Below, piece by piece: positions 21,768 to 30,446 of a stretch of DNA of 64,000 bases; within the stretch, counting starts at the first letter, position 1; every line of letters begins with the position of its first letter. The notes below the pieces were generated by a model, which worked only from the letters and a program-made list of their open reading frames with translations, made no database searches and was not told the DNA's origin. Origin of the DNA: an uncultured Rhodospirillales bacterium (lineage in GTDB: Bacteria > Pseudomonadota > Alphaproteobacteria > Acetobacterales > Acetobacteraceae); NCBI GenBank assembly GCA_903844135.1, contig CAIMSN010000003.1:1-64000 (forward strand), in the 5' to 3' direction. The position numbers and the translations under genes were made by a program.

Positions 21768-21864
21768 GCGGTCCTCGGTCGGTCGTGGTTGCGCCTATCG
21801 ATACGGGAATATCGCCCCGGCGTCATCAGCGACGGTCTTCTACACTGAAGCCTCAGTGGCACGG

Positions 21865-22030
21865 AGAGACCGTCCGTAAACGTGTCCTGGCGAGTCAGAG
21901 GCGGCGCGCCGCGTCGCCGGCCGCGGGTCAGGGACGAGCATCGGAGCGGAGCGACCTGGTTGGTCGCGAGCACCGAAGCGCAGACCCTGGCCCGCGGATG
22001 ACCGCCAGGGCGCGTTTACGGACGGTCTCT
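21865..22030 (-). repeat. Structured post-stop repeat, copy 1 (after putA)
   Basis: This 166-bp element has 18-bp perfectly complementary ends (from AGAGACCGTCCG at the left to CGGACGGTCTCT at the right). Inside are CCTGGCG / CGCCAGG continuing the closing stem, a side hairpin built on GGCGGCGC / GCGTCGCC, and an inner stem CCGCGGGTCAGGG / CCCTGGCCCGCGG capped by the hairpin GCGACC-loop-GGTCGC. It begins 2 bases after the putA stop codon on the minus strand. Related copies are at 29808-29970 and 55541-55708, with compensated differences in several stems. Confidence 0.85.
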
Positions 22031-22032
22031 TC

Positions 22033-25000
22033 TCAGAGGGTCATGAGGCTGGCATTTCCTCCGGCCGCGGTCGTGTTGGTGCTGATGCTGCGCTCGTGCA
22101 TCAGCCATTCCAGATGCAGTCCGGCATCGGCGTGGTCGAGCCGGAACACCTGCACCAGCGGGCCGTCCAGGGCCGACAATTCGGCGACCAGCGGCACCAG
22201 CCGGTCGCGGCTGGCGAGCGCGGCGCCGACCGGCCCGGGGACGGTCTCCAGCGACAGCGCGTCCGGCAGCGCCCGGAGCGCGCGCGCGACCGCCGGCATG
22301 CCGGCCAGGTCGGCGCGGATCCGGGCCCGGTTGCCGGTCGCGAGCGTGGCGGCGAGCTGCAGCAGCAGACTGTCCTCGTCCGAGGCGACGCACAGCACCG
22401 TGCCGCGTGGCCGCACGCCGTAGAGGTTCCGCTCGCCGACCGGGCCGGGCAGGAGTCGTTCGGCGCCGAATGGGCTGCGTTCCATGATCGCCGCGCAGGC
22501 CGGGTGCAGCGCATGGCCGTCCAGCAGCGACAGGAACACGCGCGCCGGTTCCGGCGCCGCGCCCGGGAGCAGGGCCTCGGTGGCCGCGCCGCGCCGCAGA
22601 CGATGCAGGATCAACGGACCGCCGGCCTTGGGTCCGGTTCCGGACAGGCCGGTACCGCCGAACGGCTGGCTGCCGACCACGGCGCCGATCAGGTTGCGAT
22701 TCACATACAGGTTGCCGGCCTCGCTGCGCGCGGTGATGCGCTCGACGGTCTCGTCGATGCGGGTATGCAGCCCGAAGGTGAGGCCGTAGCCGGTGGCGTT
22801 GATCGCATCGACCACCCGCTCCTGATGCGCCTGCCGATAGCGCAGCACATGCAGCACCGGACCGAACACCTCCTCGCCGAGCTGGTCGATGCGGTCGATC
22901 TCGATCAGCGCCGGGGCGACGAAGCTGCCGCGTGCGCACGAGTCCGGCAGCGACGCGCGGGTCACGCGGCAGCCGAGCGCCGCCATGCGGGCGACATGCG
23001 CCTCGATCCGGTCGCGCGCCGCATCCGAGATCACCGGGCCGACATCGGTGGAGAGCAGCGTCGCGTCGCCGACGCTCAGTTCGGCCATCGCGCCGGCCAG
23101 GATCGCCAGCGTGCGGGGCGCGGCCTCCTCCTGCACGCACAGGATGCGCAGCGCCGAGCAGCGCTGTCCGGCGGAATCGAACGCCGAGGCGATCGCGTCG
23201 GCCACCACCTGTTCCGGCAGCGCCGCGCTGTCGGCCAGCAGCGCGTTCTGGCCGCCGGTCTCGGCGATCAGCGGCACCGCGCCGCGCTCCGCATCGGCGC
23301 GCCGCGCCAGGGTGGCGGCGATCGAGCGCGCGACCTCGGTCGAGCCGGTGAAGAGTACCCCCTGCACCGCAGCGTCGGCGACCAGGGCGGCGCCGATGCG
23401 GCCGTCGCCGGGCAGAAACTGCAGCACGCCACGCGGGACGCCGGCCGCGTGCAGCAGCGCCACCATGCGCGCGGCGATCAGCGGCGTCTCCTCGGCCGGT
23501 TTGGCCAGCACCACGTTGCCGGCGGCCAGCGCCGCGGCGATCTGGCCGGTGAAGATCGCCAGCGGGAAGTTCCACGGGCTGATGCACACCACCGGTCCCA
23601 GCGGCGCGCCGTCCGGCGGCAGGTCGCCGGCGGAGACCGCGGCATAGCGCAGGAAGTCGATCGCCTCGCGCACTTCGCCGACCGCGTTGGCGGCGGTCTT
23701 GCCGGCCTCGCGCATGATCGGGCCGAGCAGCGCGGGGAGCAGCTCCTGCAGCCGGTCGGCGGCGCGCGACAGGCAGGCGGCGCGGGCATCCGGCGCCGTC
23801 GCCGACCAGCCCGGCTGCGCCGCGACGGCGGCGGCCACGGCGCGGGCGACGTCGTCCGGCGCGGTGTCGGCGCACCGACCGACCAGGCGGGAGCGGTCGG
23901 ACGGGTCCAGGCAGTCGCGGGCCGGCATGGCGGCGGCCTCGACCGCGAGCAGCGGCGCGGCGACCGGCGGGATCGGGTCGGGCGCGTCGATCAGCGACGC
24001 CAGCCGCGCCAGGCAGGTCTCGCTGGCCAGGTCGAGGCCGGCGGAATTGCGCCGTTCCGGCCCGAACAGGTCGGACGGCGCCGCGATCGCCGCATGCGGC
24101 GCGCCGACCGGCCGGGCCGCCCGCGCCTCCGCCACCGGATCGGCGACCATCTCCGCCACCGGCACGTCCGGGTCGGTGATGCGGTTGACGAACGAGCTGT
24201 TGGCGCCGTTCTCCAGCAGGCGCCGCACCAGATAGGCCAGCAGGGTCTCGTGGGTGCCGACCGGGGCGTAGATCCTGCACGGCCGGTCCAGCTTCGCCGG
24301 TCCGACCACCTGCTCGTAGAGCGTCTCGCCCATGCCGTACAGGCACTGGAACTCGTAGTCGGCGGAGTCGCCGGCGATCGCCGTCACCGCGGCCACGGTC
24401 TGGGCGTTGTGGGTGGCGAATTGCGGGAAGATCGCGTCCGGCGCGGCCAGCAAGCGACGGGCGCAGTCGAGATACGACACGTCGGTATGCAGTTTGCGGG
24501 TGAAGACCGGGAAGTCGGACAGGCCGGCCTCCTGCGCCTTCTTGATCTCGCTGTCCCAGTAGGCGCCCTTGACGAGCCGCACCATGAGCCGGTGTCCGCT
24601 GCGACGGCCCAGCGCCACCAGATGGTCGATCACCGCCGGCGTGCGGCGCGCATAGGCCTGGATCACGAAGCCGATCCCGTCCCAGCCGGCGAGGTCCGGC
24701 TGCCCGCACAGGCTCTCCAGCAGATCGAGCGAGAGTTCGAGCCGGTCGGATTCCTCCGCGTCGATGTTCAGCCCGACATCGTGCCGGCGGGCCAGGCTGG
24801 CGAGCCCGGCCAGGCGCGGCAGCAGCTCGTCGCGGACGCGCTCCTGCTGCGCGCGGCCGTAGCGCGGATGCAGCGCCGACAGCTTGACCGAGATGCCGGC
24901 GCCGTCGCGCAGCGACCGGCCGCGATTGTGCGCGCCGATCGCGCGGATCGCGCCCTCGTATTCCGCCAGATAGGCGCGGGCGTCGGACTCGGTCAGCGCC

Positions 25001-25650
25001 GCCTCGCCGAGCATGTCGAACGAATAGCGGAAGCCTTCCGCCTCGCGCGGCCCGGCCTGGCGCAGCGCTTCGGCGATGGTCTCGCCCATCACGAACTGCT
25101 CGCCCAGGATGCGCATCGCCCGGTCCATGGCGCGCCGGATCAGCGGCTCGCCGCCGCGTCCGAGCACGCGCAGCAGCGCCGCCTGCAGGCCGGCCTTGCC
25201 GCCGCCATGGTCCTGCAGCCTGCCGGTGATCAGCAGACCCCAGGTGGCGGCGTTGACGAACAAAGACGGGCTGTTGCCGAGATGGGCGCGCCAGTCGCCG
25301 CCGGCGATCTTGTCGCGGATCAGCAGGTCGCGGGTGGCGGCGTCCGGGATCCGCAGCAGCGCCTCGGCCAGGCACATCAGCGCCACCCCCTCCTGGCTGG
25401 AGAGCGCGTATTCGCGCATCAGCCCCTCGACCGGGCGCGGCCGGCCGCGCATGCGCAGCGCCTCGACCAGACGCGCGGCGAGACGGGTCGCGCTCTCCGG
25501 GGTGGGTGGCGCGGTGGCGAGCAGGGCGGCGACGCAGTCCGGCTCGCTGCGCCGGGTGGCGTCGGTGATGCGGCGCCTGGTCTCGTCCGGCGCGCGCCAG
25601 ATCGGGGCGAAACCGCCATCGGCGGGGCATGCCGGCTGCAGATTGTCCAT
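22033..25650 (-). CDS. putA: Bifunctional proline dehydrogenase / delta-1-pyrroline-5-carboxylate dehydrogenase
   Basis: PutA oxidises proline to glutamate using FAD and NAD+. The 1205-aa protein (ATG at 25650, MDNLQPACPADGG) has an N-terminal proline dehydrogenase barrel with ISVKLSALHPRYG, RLVKGAYWDSEIKKAQ and FATHNAQTVAAV. The aldehyde dehydrogenase domain follows, with ISPWNFPLAIFTGQIAAALA, FTGSTEVARSIA, the general base in IAETGGQNALLAD, and the catalytic Cys in FDSAGQRCSALR. I see no N-terminal ribbon-helix-helix, so it is probably not autoregulatory like E. coli PutA. An alternative start lies about 23 codons upstream (MTLASARRLW). The stop is followed at once by structured repeat copy 1. 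Confidence 0.96.
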   Translation of the reverse strand: MDNLQPACPADGGFAPIWRAPDETRRRITDATRRSEPDCVAALLATAPPTPESATRLAARLVEALRMRGRPRPVEGLMREYALSSQEGVALMCLAEALLRIPDAATRDLLIRDKIAGGDWRAHLGNSPSLFVNAATWGLLITGRLQDHGGGKAGLQAALLRVLGRGGEPLIRRAMDRAMRILGEQFVMGETIAEALRQAGPREAEGFRYSFDMLGEAALTESDARAYLAEYEGAIRAIGAHNRGRSLRDGAGISVKLSALHPRYGRAQQERVRDELLPRLAGLASLARRHDVGLNIDAEESDRLELSLDLLESLCGQPDLAGWDGIGFVIQAYARRTPAVIDHLVALGRRSGHRLMVRLVKGAYWDSEIKKAQEAGLSDFPVFTRKLHTDVSYLDCARRLLAAPDAIFPQFATHNAQTVAAVTAIAGDSADYEFQCLYGMGETLYEQVVGPAKLDRPCRIYAPVGTHETLLAYLVRRLLENGANSSFVNRITDPDVPVAEMVADPVAEARAARPVGAPHAAIAAPSDLFGPERRNSAGLDLASETCLARLASLIDAPDPIPPVAAPLLAVEAAAMPARDCLDPSDRSRLVGRCADTAPDDVARAVAAAVAAQPGWSATAPDARAACLSRAADRLQELLPALLGPIMREAGKTAANAVGEVREAIDFLRYAAVSAGDLPPDGAPLGPVVCISPWNFPLAIFTGQIAAALAAGNVVLAKPAEETPLIAARMVALLHAAGVPRGVLQFLPGDGRIGAALVADAAVQGVLFTGSTEVARSIAATLARRADAERGAVPLIAETGGQNALLADSAALPEQVVADAIASAFDSAGQRCSALRILCVQEEAAPRTLAILAGAMAELSVGDATLLSTDVGPVISDAARDRIEAHVARMAALGCRVTRASLPDSCARGSFVAPALIEIDRIDQLGEEVFGPVLHVLRYRQAHQERVVDAINATGYGLTFGLHTRIDETVERITARSEAGNLYVNRNLIGAVVGSQPFGGTGLSGTGPKAGGPLILHRLRRGAATEALLPGAAPEPARVFLSLLDGHALHPACAAIMERSPFGAERLLPGPVGERNLYGVRPRGTVLCVASDEDSLLLQLAATLATGNRARIRADLAGMPAVARALRALPDALSLETVPGPVGAALASRDRLVPLVAELSALDGPLVQVFRLDHADAGLHLEWLMHERSISTNTTAAGGNASLMTL

Positions 25651-25782
25651 CACCGCGACTCCGAAGCGCTTCGTGTGCGTCCTCAACCACAACCGCCGGG
25701 CCGATGCCAGCGTCATCGCACGTTGATCGCGCGCGCTGCCGCGACCATCTGTAACCGTCGACGGTGCGGAGCGGACGGCAGG

Positions 25783-26751
25783 ATGGCAGACGACCCGTAT
25801 GGGATTCTCGGGGTTTCGCGCGACGCGGATCAGGCGGCGATTCGCAAGGCTTATCGCCGCCTGGCCAAGGCCAGCCATCCCGACCTGCATCCCGGCGACA
25901 AGGCGGCCGAGGAGCGGTTCAAGAAGATCGCCAGCGCCAATGGCCTGCTGTCGGACCCGGAGCAGCGCGCCAGGTTCGATCGCGGCGAGATCGACGCGTC
26001 CGGCCAGGAGCGGCATCGGCCGCCGCCCGGCGGCGGCTATCGCGCGCATGCGCAGGGCGCCGACGGAGCGCGGTATGGCGGCGCGCAATATTCAACGTCC
26101 GGTGCCGGCTTTGGCGGCGGGTTCTCCGAGGAGGATCTGGGCGACATTTTCGGCGGGATGTTCGGCGCCCGGGCCGGAGCCCGGGCTGGCGGCGGAGCGC
26201 GGACCCGTCCGGCCGGGCCGCTGCGTGGCGAGGATCGCAGCTACACGCTGTCGGTCTCGTTCGTCGATGCGGTGCTCGGCGCCACCACACGCATCACCCT
26301 TCCCGGCGGCGCGACTCTCGACGTCAAGGTGCCGCCCGGGATCGGCGACGGCCAGACCCTGCGGCTGCGCGGCAAGGGCGGCGACGGGCACGAGGGCGGT
26401 CCGGCCGGGGACGCGCTGATCCAGATCCATGTCGTGCCGGATGCGCGCTTCGTGCGCGACGGCGACGATATCCGCACCGAGGCGGCGATCGGCCTCCGCG
26501 AGGCGGTGCTGGGCGGTTCGGTGCAGGTGCAGACTCCGGCCGGGCCGGTGGCGCTGACGGTGCCGGCCGATTCCGATACCGGCAGCGTGCTGCGTCTGCG
26601 CGGACGCGGCGTGGCGGCGCACGGCCAGCGTGCGGCGGGCGACCTCTACGTGACGCTGACGGTGCGGCTCGGACGCGCCGACGCGTCGCTCCGCGCCTTC
26701 CTGCGCGGTGATCCGTCCGAGCCCGCGAAGGAAGCGGAGGGCACGTCATGA
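25783..26751 (+). CDS. DnaJ-class chaperone, CbpA-like
   Basis: The 322-aa protein has an N-terminal J-domain with the HPD motif at residues 32-34 (ASHPDLHPGDK). A Gly-rich linker (FGGGFSEEDLGDIFGGMFGA) follows, then two beta-sandwich DnaJ C-terminal domains (DVKVPPGIGDGQTLRLRGKG, AGDALIQIHVVPDARFVRDGDDI). There is no zinc-finger CxxCxGxG region, so it is CbpA/class II-like rather than DnaJ. It stimulates DnaK. The next gene overlaps its stop (ATGA) and encodes a CbpM-like partner, strengthening the CbpA assignment. It is divergent from putA. Confidence 0.92.
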   Translation: MADDPYGILGVSRDADQAAIRKAYRRLAKASHPDLHPGDKAAEERFKKIASANGLLSDPEQRARFDRGEIDASGQERHRPPPGGGYRAHAQGADGARYGGAQYSTSGAGFGGGFSEEDLGDIFGGMFGARAGARAGGGARTRPAGPLRGEDRSYTLSVSFVDAVLGATTRITLPGGATLDVKVPPGIGDGQTLRLRGKGGDGHEGGPAGDALIQIHVVPDARFVRDGDDIRTEAAIGLREAVLGGSVQVQTPAGPVALTVPADSDTGSVLRLRGRGVAAHGQRAAGDLYVTLTVRLGRADASLRAFLRGDPSEPAKEAEGTS

Positions 26752-27083
26752 TCACCATGGACATGCTGTGCGTGCGCGTGGAGCGCGTCACGCCCGCCGA
26801 GCTCGAGGACTGGATCGCCCGGGCCTGGATCAGGCCGGACGGGGAGCCCGGCTTCTACCGGTTCCAGCCGATCGACGAGGCGCGGGTCAGGCTGATCGTA
26901 GAGCTGCGGTACGATCTGCGGATCGACGACGAGGCGCTGCCGCTGGTGCTGTCGCTGCTCGATCAGCTCTATGCGGAGCGGCGTCATCTCGGCAGAGTGC
27001 GGGACGCGCTCGCGCGAGCCGACGCGACGTCGCTGCGCGAGACGCTGGCGCGGATTCTGGACGAAACGGCGCCGGAAAGCTGA
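26748..27083 (+). CDS. CbpM-like chaperone modulator
   Basis: The 111-aa protein starts inside the cbpA-like stop (ATGA) and reads MDMLCVRVERVTPAELEDWIARAWIRP in outline. It matches the MerR-like helical CbpM/YbaB-type pattern: a first helix with WI..WI, then YRFQPIDEARVRLIVELRYDLRIDDEALPLVLSLLDQLY. In E. coli CbpM binds the CbpA J-domain and inhibits its co-chaperone activity. The pairing with the J-domain gene is the main evidence, since sequence conservation in this family is low. It is slightly longer than E. coli CbpM (101 aa). Confidence 0.8.
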   Translation: MITMDMLCVRVERVTPAELEDWIARAWIRPDGEPGFYRFQPIDEARVRLIVELRYDLRIDDEALPLVLSLLDQLYAERRHLGRVRDALARADATSLRETLARILDETAPES

Positions 27084-27142
27084 TAGTCTCGTCATGAAAC
27101 CGCCATGTGGGTCGTGCGCTGCACTCTCCGGGGACTGATGCC

Positions 27143-27313
27143 ATGCCGTTCGATGGAGCGAATTTCCAGGTACCCAAAACACCGCGCAAGCGCGCGAGCC
27201 GCAGCGAGAACGTGCTGACGATGCTGATCCTGGTCGCGGCGCTCGGATTGCTGGTGCTGCCGGTCTCGGCAACCGCCCTGATCGATATCGCGGCCTATTT
27301 CGGCGGCCATTAG
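27143..27313 (+). CDS. Small membrane protein, unknown
   Basis: This 56-aa ORF starts at the ATG at 27143 (MPFDGANFQVPKTPRKR). It has a basic N-terminal segment (KTPRKRASRSEN) and one hydrophobic helix (VLTMLILVAALGLLVLPVSA), then a short tail ending IAAYFGGH. Positive-inside charge suggests an N-in, C-out topology. It lies 59 bp after the CbpM-like gene and 14 bp before the sulfite-oxidase-like gene. No recognisable family. Confidence 0.6.
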   Translation: MPFDGANFQVPKTPRKRASRSENVLTMLILVAALGLLVLPVSATALIDIAAYFGGH

Positions 27314-27327
27314 CGCCGGAACCGGCC

Positions 27328-28413
27328 ATGCCGGAGATGCTGGTGCATGGCGCGGCGCCGTACAATGCCGAGCCGGACCGGGCGCGGCTGGCGGCGCGCT
27401 TGGTCACCGACAACGATGTCTTCTACGTTCGCTGTCACGGCGACGTCCCGGCGCTGGACGAGGCGACGCACCGGCTCCGGGTCGACGGTCTGGTGCGGTC
27501 GAAGCTGGACCTGTCGATGCACGAGCTGAACACACGCTTCACGCAGGTCGCGTGCGAGGCGGTGCTGCAATGCGCCGGCAACCGCCGCGCCGACATGCAG
27601 GGCGTGCGTCCGACCAGCGGCGATCCGTGGCAGGTCGGCGCGATCGGCAATGCACGCTGGCAGGGCGTTCGGCTCGCCGACGTTCTCGACGCAGCCGGGG
27701 CAGCCGGGATCGACCGCGCAGACGCGAGCCTGCATGTCGCGTTCGAATGCCTCGACCACTGCACCGTGGACGGCGAGCGGTTCCGCTACGGCGCGTCGAT
27801 CGGCCTGCCCAAGGCGCTTTCGCCCGACGTCCTGCTGGCGACCGGCATGAATGGCGTCCCCCTTCCGCCGGAGCACGGCTTTCCGCTGCGGCTGGTGGTT
27901 CCGGGCTATGCCGGCGTGCGCAGTCCGAAATGGCTGTCGCGCATCACCGTCCAGACGACGCCGTCGGACAATCCGATCCAGGCGCGGGACTACAGGCTGC
28001 TGCCGCCGGACGTGAGCGCTGAGGCGATCGACTGGTCGCGCGGCTTCGCGATCGAGGAGATGCCGGTGAACGCGGCGATCTGCGTGCCGGCGCCGTTCGC
28101 GGCGCTGCCGGAGGGACCCGTGACCATCGAAGGCTGGGCGATGGCCTCGTCACGGTCGATCGTGCGAGTGGACGTGTCGGCCGATGGCGGACGGGTCTGG
28201 CACCAGGCGGCGCTGCGTCGCAGCCAGGATGGCGGCGCCCGGAGCTGGACCCTGTGGCGCATCGGCCTGGCGCTCGGGCGCGGCCGGCACGAGCTGGTCG
28301 TCCGCGCCTGGGACGCGGCCGGGCAGACGCAGCCGTCCGACGTCGCCGAGATCTGGAACGTCAAGGGTTATCTCAGCAACGCCTGGCACCGCGTCCAGGT
28401 CGAGGTCGGGTAG
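27328..28413 (+). CDS. Sulfite oxidase-type molybdopterin enzyme (cytoplasmic)
   Basis: The 361-aa protein matches the sulfite oxidase family: an N-terminal Mo-pterin domain with the molybdenum-ligand Cys in VLQCAGNRRADM (C82) and the GNARWQGVRLADVL and PLRLVVPGYAGVRSPKWL blocks, then a C-terminal Ig-like dimerisation domain (VTIEGWAMASSRSIVRVDVSADGGRVWHQA). No Tat signal is present, unlike SorA- or SoeA-type periplasmic enzymes, so it is probably cytoplasmic. The likely reaction is sulfite to sulfate. A LysR gene follows 7 bp downstream and may regulate it. Confidence 0.9.
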   Translation: MPEMLVHGAAPYNAEPDRARLAARLVTDNDVFYVRCHGDVPALDEATHRLRVDGLVRSKLDLSMHELNTRFTQVACEAVLQCAGNRRADMQGVRPTSGDPWQVGAIGNARWQGVRLADVLDAAGAAGIDRADASLHVAFECLDHCTVDGERFRYGASIGLPKALSPDVLLATGMNGVPLPPEHGFPLRLVVPGYAGVRSPKWLSRITVQTTPSDNPIQARDYRLLPPDVSAEAIDWSRGFAIEEMPVNAAICVPAPFAALPEGPVTIEGWAMASSRSIVRVDVSADGGRVWHQAALRRSQDGGARSWTLWRIGLALGRGRHELVVRAWDAAGQTQPSDVAEIWNVKGYLSNAWHRVQVEVG

Positions 28414-28420
28414 CGCCGGT

Positions 28421-29320
28421 GTGACGCTCGACCAGTTGCGGGTGTTCGTCGCGGTCGCCGAGCGCGAGCACGTCACCCGGGCGGCGTCGGCGCTGAACCT
28501 CGCGCAATCCGCGGTGAGCCATGCGGTGGCGCTGCTGGAGGCGGAATTCCGCACCCGGCTGTTCGACCGGGTCGGACGGCGCATCGTCCTGACCGAGGCG
28601 GGGCGCACCTTCCTGGTCGAGGCGCGCGCCGTGCTGTCGCGCGCGGACGTGGCCAGGACGGTCCTGGCGGAACTCGGCGACCTGGAACGCGGCAGCCTGC
28701 GGGTCCATGCCAGCCAGACCATCGCCGGATACTGGCTGCCGGCACGCCTGGCGGCGCTGCATCGGCGGCATCCCGGCATCGAGATCGGCCTGCGGATCGG
28801 CAACACCGAACAGGTCGCCCGCGCGGTGCATGACGGCGAGGCCGAGATCGGTCTGATCGAGGGGGCGATCCACGACCCGGCGCTGCTGTCGAGCGTGGTC
28901 GCGCACGACCAACTCGTGCTGGTGGTCGCGCCGGCGCATCCCTGGGCGCATGGGCCATCGCCCGGGTCGGCCGCGCTGGCGGCGGCGGACTGGGTGCTGC
29001 GCGAGCCCGGTTCCGGGACGCGCTCGGCCTTCGAGACGGCGATCGCCCGGCTCGGCGTTCCGGCCGGGAGTCTGCGCGTGGCGCTGCAGTTGCCGTCGAA
29101 CGAGAGCGTCCGCGCCGCGGTGGAGAGCGGCCTCGGGGCGACGGTACTGTCCGCCTCGGTCGCGGCGCCGTCGCTCGAGGCCGGGTTGCTGGTTCGTGTG
29201 CCGATGGCGCTGCCGGAACGGGCGTTCCGCGTGGTGCATCACCGCGAGCGATCGCTCGGCCGCGCCGCCCGGGCTTTCCTGGCCGGCCTCGAATCGCCTT
29301 CAGCGGAGACCCGTGCCTGA
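28421..29320 (+). CDS. LysR family transcriptional regulator
   Basis: The 299-aa protein begins at a GTG at 28421 (TLDQLRVFVAVAEREHVTRAA), 7 bp after the molybdoenzyme. The N-terminal winged helix (about 1-60, AASALNLAQSAVSHAVALLEAEF) is followed by a periplasmic-binding-like effector domain (AEIGLIEGAIHDPALLSSVVAHDQLVLVV). The type resembles CysL/CbbR-like LysR proteins found with sulfur-oxidation genes; the effector is unknown. Its 3' end overlaps the convergent membrane gene by 21 bp. Confidence 0.9.
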   Translation: MTLDQLRVFVAVAEREHVTRAASALNLAQSAVSHAVALLEAEFRTRLFDRVGRRIVLTEAGRTFLVEARAVLSRADVARTVLAELGDLERGSLRVHASQTIAGYWLPARLAALHRRHPGIEIGLRIGNTEQVARAVHDGEAEIGLIEGAIHDPALLSSVVAHDQLVLVVAPAHPWAHGPSPGSAALAAADWVLREPGSGTRSAFETAIARLGVPAGSLRVALQLPSNESVRAAVESGLGATVLSASVAAPSLEAGLLVRVPMALPERAFRVVHHRERSLGRAARAFLAGLESPSAETRA

Positions 29321-29782
29321 TCGGCCCGAGCGCAGCATCGCCCGCATCAGCCGACGCGGCACCAGCAGGGCCGCCAGCATTGAGGCGGCGAGCGGGGCCG
29401 CGGTGTCGAGCAGGAACAGGGCGCGATGATCCATCAGCGCCAGCAGCAGTCGTTCGGTCAGATGCGGCAGCATCGCCCGGCGCAGCAGCAGCAGGTCGAC
29501 CAGCGGCAGCAGGAGCGCCGCGACCGCCTTCGGCCAGATCCGGGCCGGCGTGCGGGCCGCGATCGCCCCGATCAGCAGCCCGGTCGGCAGGCACCCCTTG
29601 AGCAGTCCGACCAGGCCGAGCGCCGTCAGGACCGGCAACAGCAGCACCGACCCCAGCAGCCAGTGCAGCGTCTCCCAGGCGAACACCGCCACCACCAGCA
29701 GGAACAGCCCGGGCAGCAGCAAGGCATAGAAAATCGCGAACACTCCCGCCGCCAGCAACAGCGCCAGCCGCGTCGGCACCAT
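29300..29782 (-). CDS. Membrane protein of unknown function
   Basis: This is a 160-aa hydrophobic protein with about four helices (ALLLAAGVFAIFYALLLPGLFLLVVAVFAW split as helices 1-2, then SVLLLPVLTALGLVGLL and ARIWPKAVAALLLPLVDLLLL). The C-terminal part has a second hydrophobic stretch, then a basic tail (RRLMRAMLRSGRSG). The ATG at 29782 is preferred; a GTG at 29785 is also in frame. It is convergent with the LysR gene (21-bp overlap). Structured repeat copy 2 lies 26 bp upstream. No family assigned. Confidence 0.65.
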   Translation of the reverse strand: MVPTRLALLLAAGVFAIFYALLLPGLFLLVVAVFAWETLHWLLGSVLLLPVLTALGLVGLLKGCLPTGLLIGAIAARTPARIWPKAVAALLLPLVDLLLLRRAMLPHLTERLLLALMDHRALFLLDTAAPLAASMLAALLVPRRLMRAMLRSGRSGTGLR

Positions 29783-29807
29783 CACCGAACTAAGACCGAA
29801 TTCTCGG

Positions 29808-29970
29808 GAGGGGGGCTGGAAACGTGTCCTGGCGAGTCAGAGGCGGCGCATGGCGACGCCGGCCGCGGGTGAGACGCGCGCACCGGAGCGGAGCGGCCTC
29901 CTGGCCGCGAGCACCGGAGCACAGCGGATCGCCCGCGGATGACCGCCAGGGCGCGTTTACGGCCCCCCTC
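29808..29970 (-). repeat. Structured post-stop repeat, copy 2 (after fdxA)
   Basis: This 163-bp relative of the element at 21865-22030 starts directly after the fdxA stop codon (minus strand). Its outer arms are GAGGGGGGC / GCCCCCCTC, a different sequence from the GAGACCG arms of copies 1 and 3 but still complementary. The side hairpin is GGCGGCGC-ATG-GCGACGCC and the internal hairpin is GCGGCC-TCCT-GGCCGC. The inner stem (CCGCGGGT...) is less well paired here than in the other copies. Confidence 0.8.
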
Positions 29971-30303
29971 TCAGGGGGTGTGGGGGTTGGGGGAGAGCAG
30001 CTCGGCCTTGCCGGGCTTGTCCTTCCAGTCGTCGGCGTCGGCCGGGGGGGTGCCCTTGCGGGTGATGTTCGGCCAGGTCTTGGAATAGTTGGTGTTGGTC
30101 TCGGCCCAGGCGGTGGCGCGATCGTCGCTGTCCGGCAGGATCGCCTCGGCCGGGCATTCCGGCTCGCAGACGCCGCAATCGATGCATTCGTCCGGATTGA
30201 TCACGAGCATGTTCTCGCCCGCATAGAAGCAATCGACCGGGCAGACCTCGATGCAGTCCATGTACTTGCAGCGGATGCAGTTCTCGGTGACCACGTAGGT
30301 CAT
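29971..30303 (-). CDS. fdxA: 7Fe ferredoxin
   Basis: The 110-aa ferredoxin has the FdxA cysteine pattern. C9, C17 and C50 should bind a [3Fe-4S] cluster, and C21, C40, C43 and C46 a [4Fe-4S] cluster ([17 protein letters not shown], then [12 protein letters not shown]). C12 and C25 are the usual extra cysteines of the family. The C-terminal region ([23 protein letters not shown] in outline) is also typical. The start is preceded by GGAGATGG. It follows the helicase and S4 genes on the same strand, the order common in alphaproteobacteria. The stop is fused to structured repeat copy 2. Confidence 0.96.
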   Translation of the reverse strand: MTYVVTENCIRCKYMDCIEVCPVDCFYAGENMLVINPDECIDCGVCEPECPAEAILPDSDDRATAWAETNTNYSKTWPNITRKGTPPADADDWKDKPGKAELLSPNPHTP

Positions 30304-30446
30304 CGTCCATCTCCGATCATGCGACGGCGGCCGATCCGCGGCCGCTCGTCCATCAGGTAAAGTGTGACGTGCGAACGGGCGCGCAAGCCCGGTCGATCAC
30401 GTCGGGCGGCGAGATATGAAAGCGTTTGTGTTCCAGCGCAAGGCGG

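Noticed and set aside
21854-21862. CAGTGGCAC resembling a reversed B12 box
   Set aside because: None of the other cobalamin riboswitch blocks are present around it.
21865-22030. Repeat copy 1 considered as a Rho-independent terminator
   Set aside because: The structure is far longer and branched, and no U-tract follows either arm.
22096-25782. Plus-strand open frame upstream of the J-domain gene
   Set aside because: Antisense to putA; only the part from 25783 has the J-domain and a sensible start.
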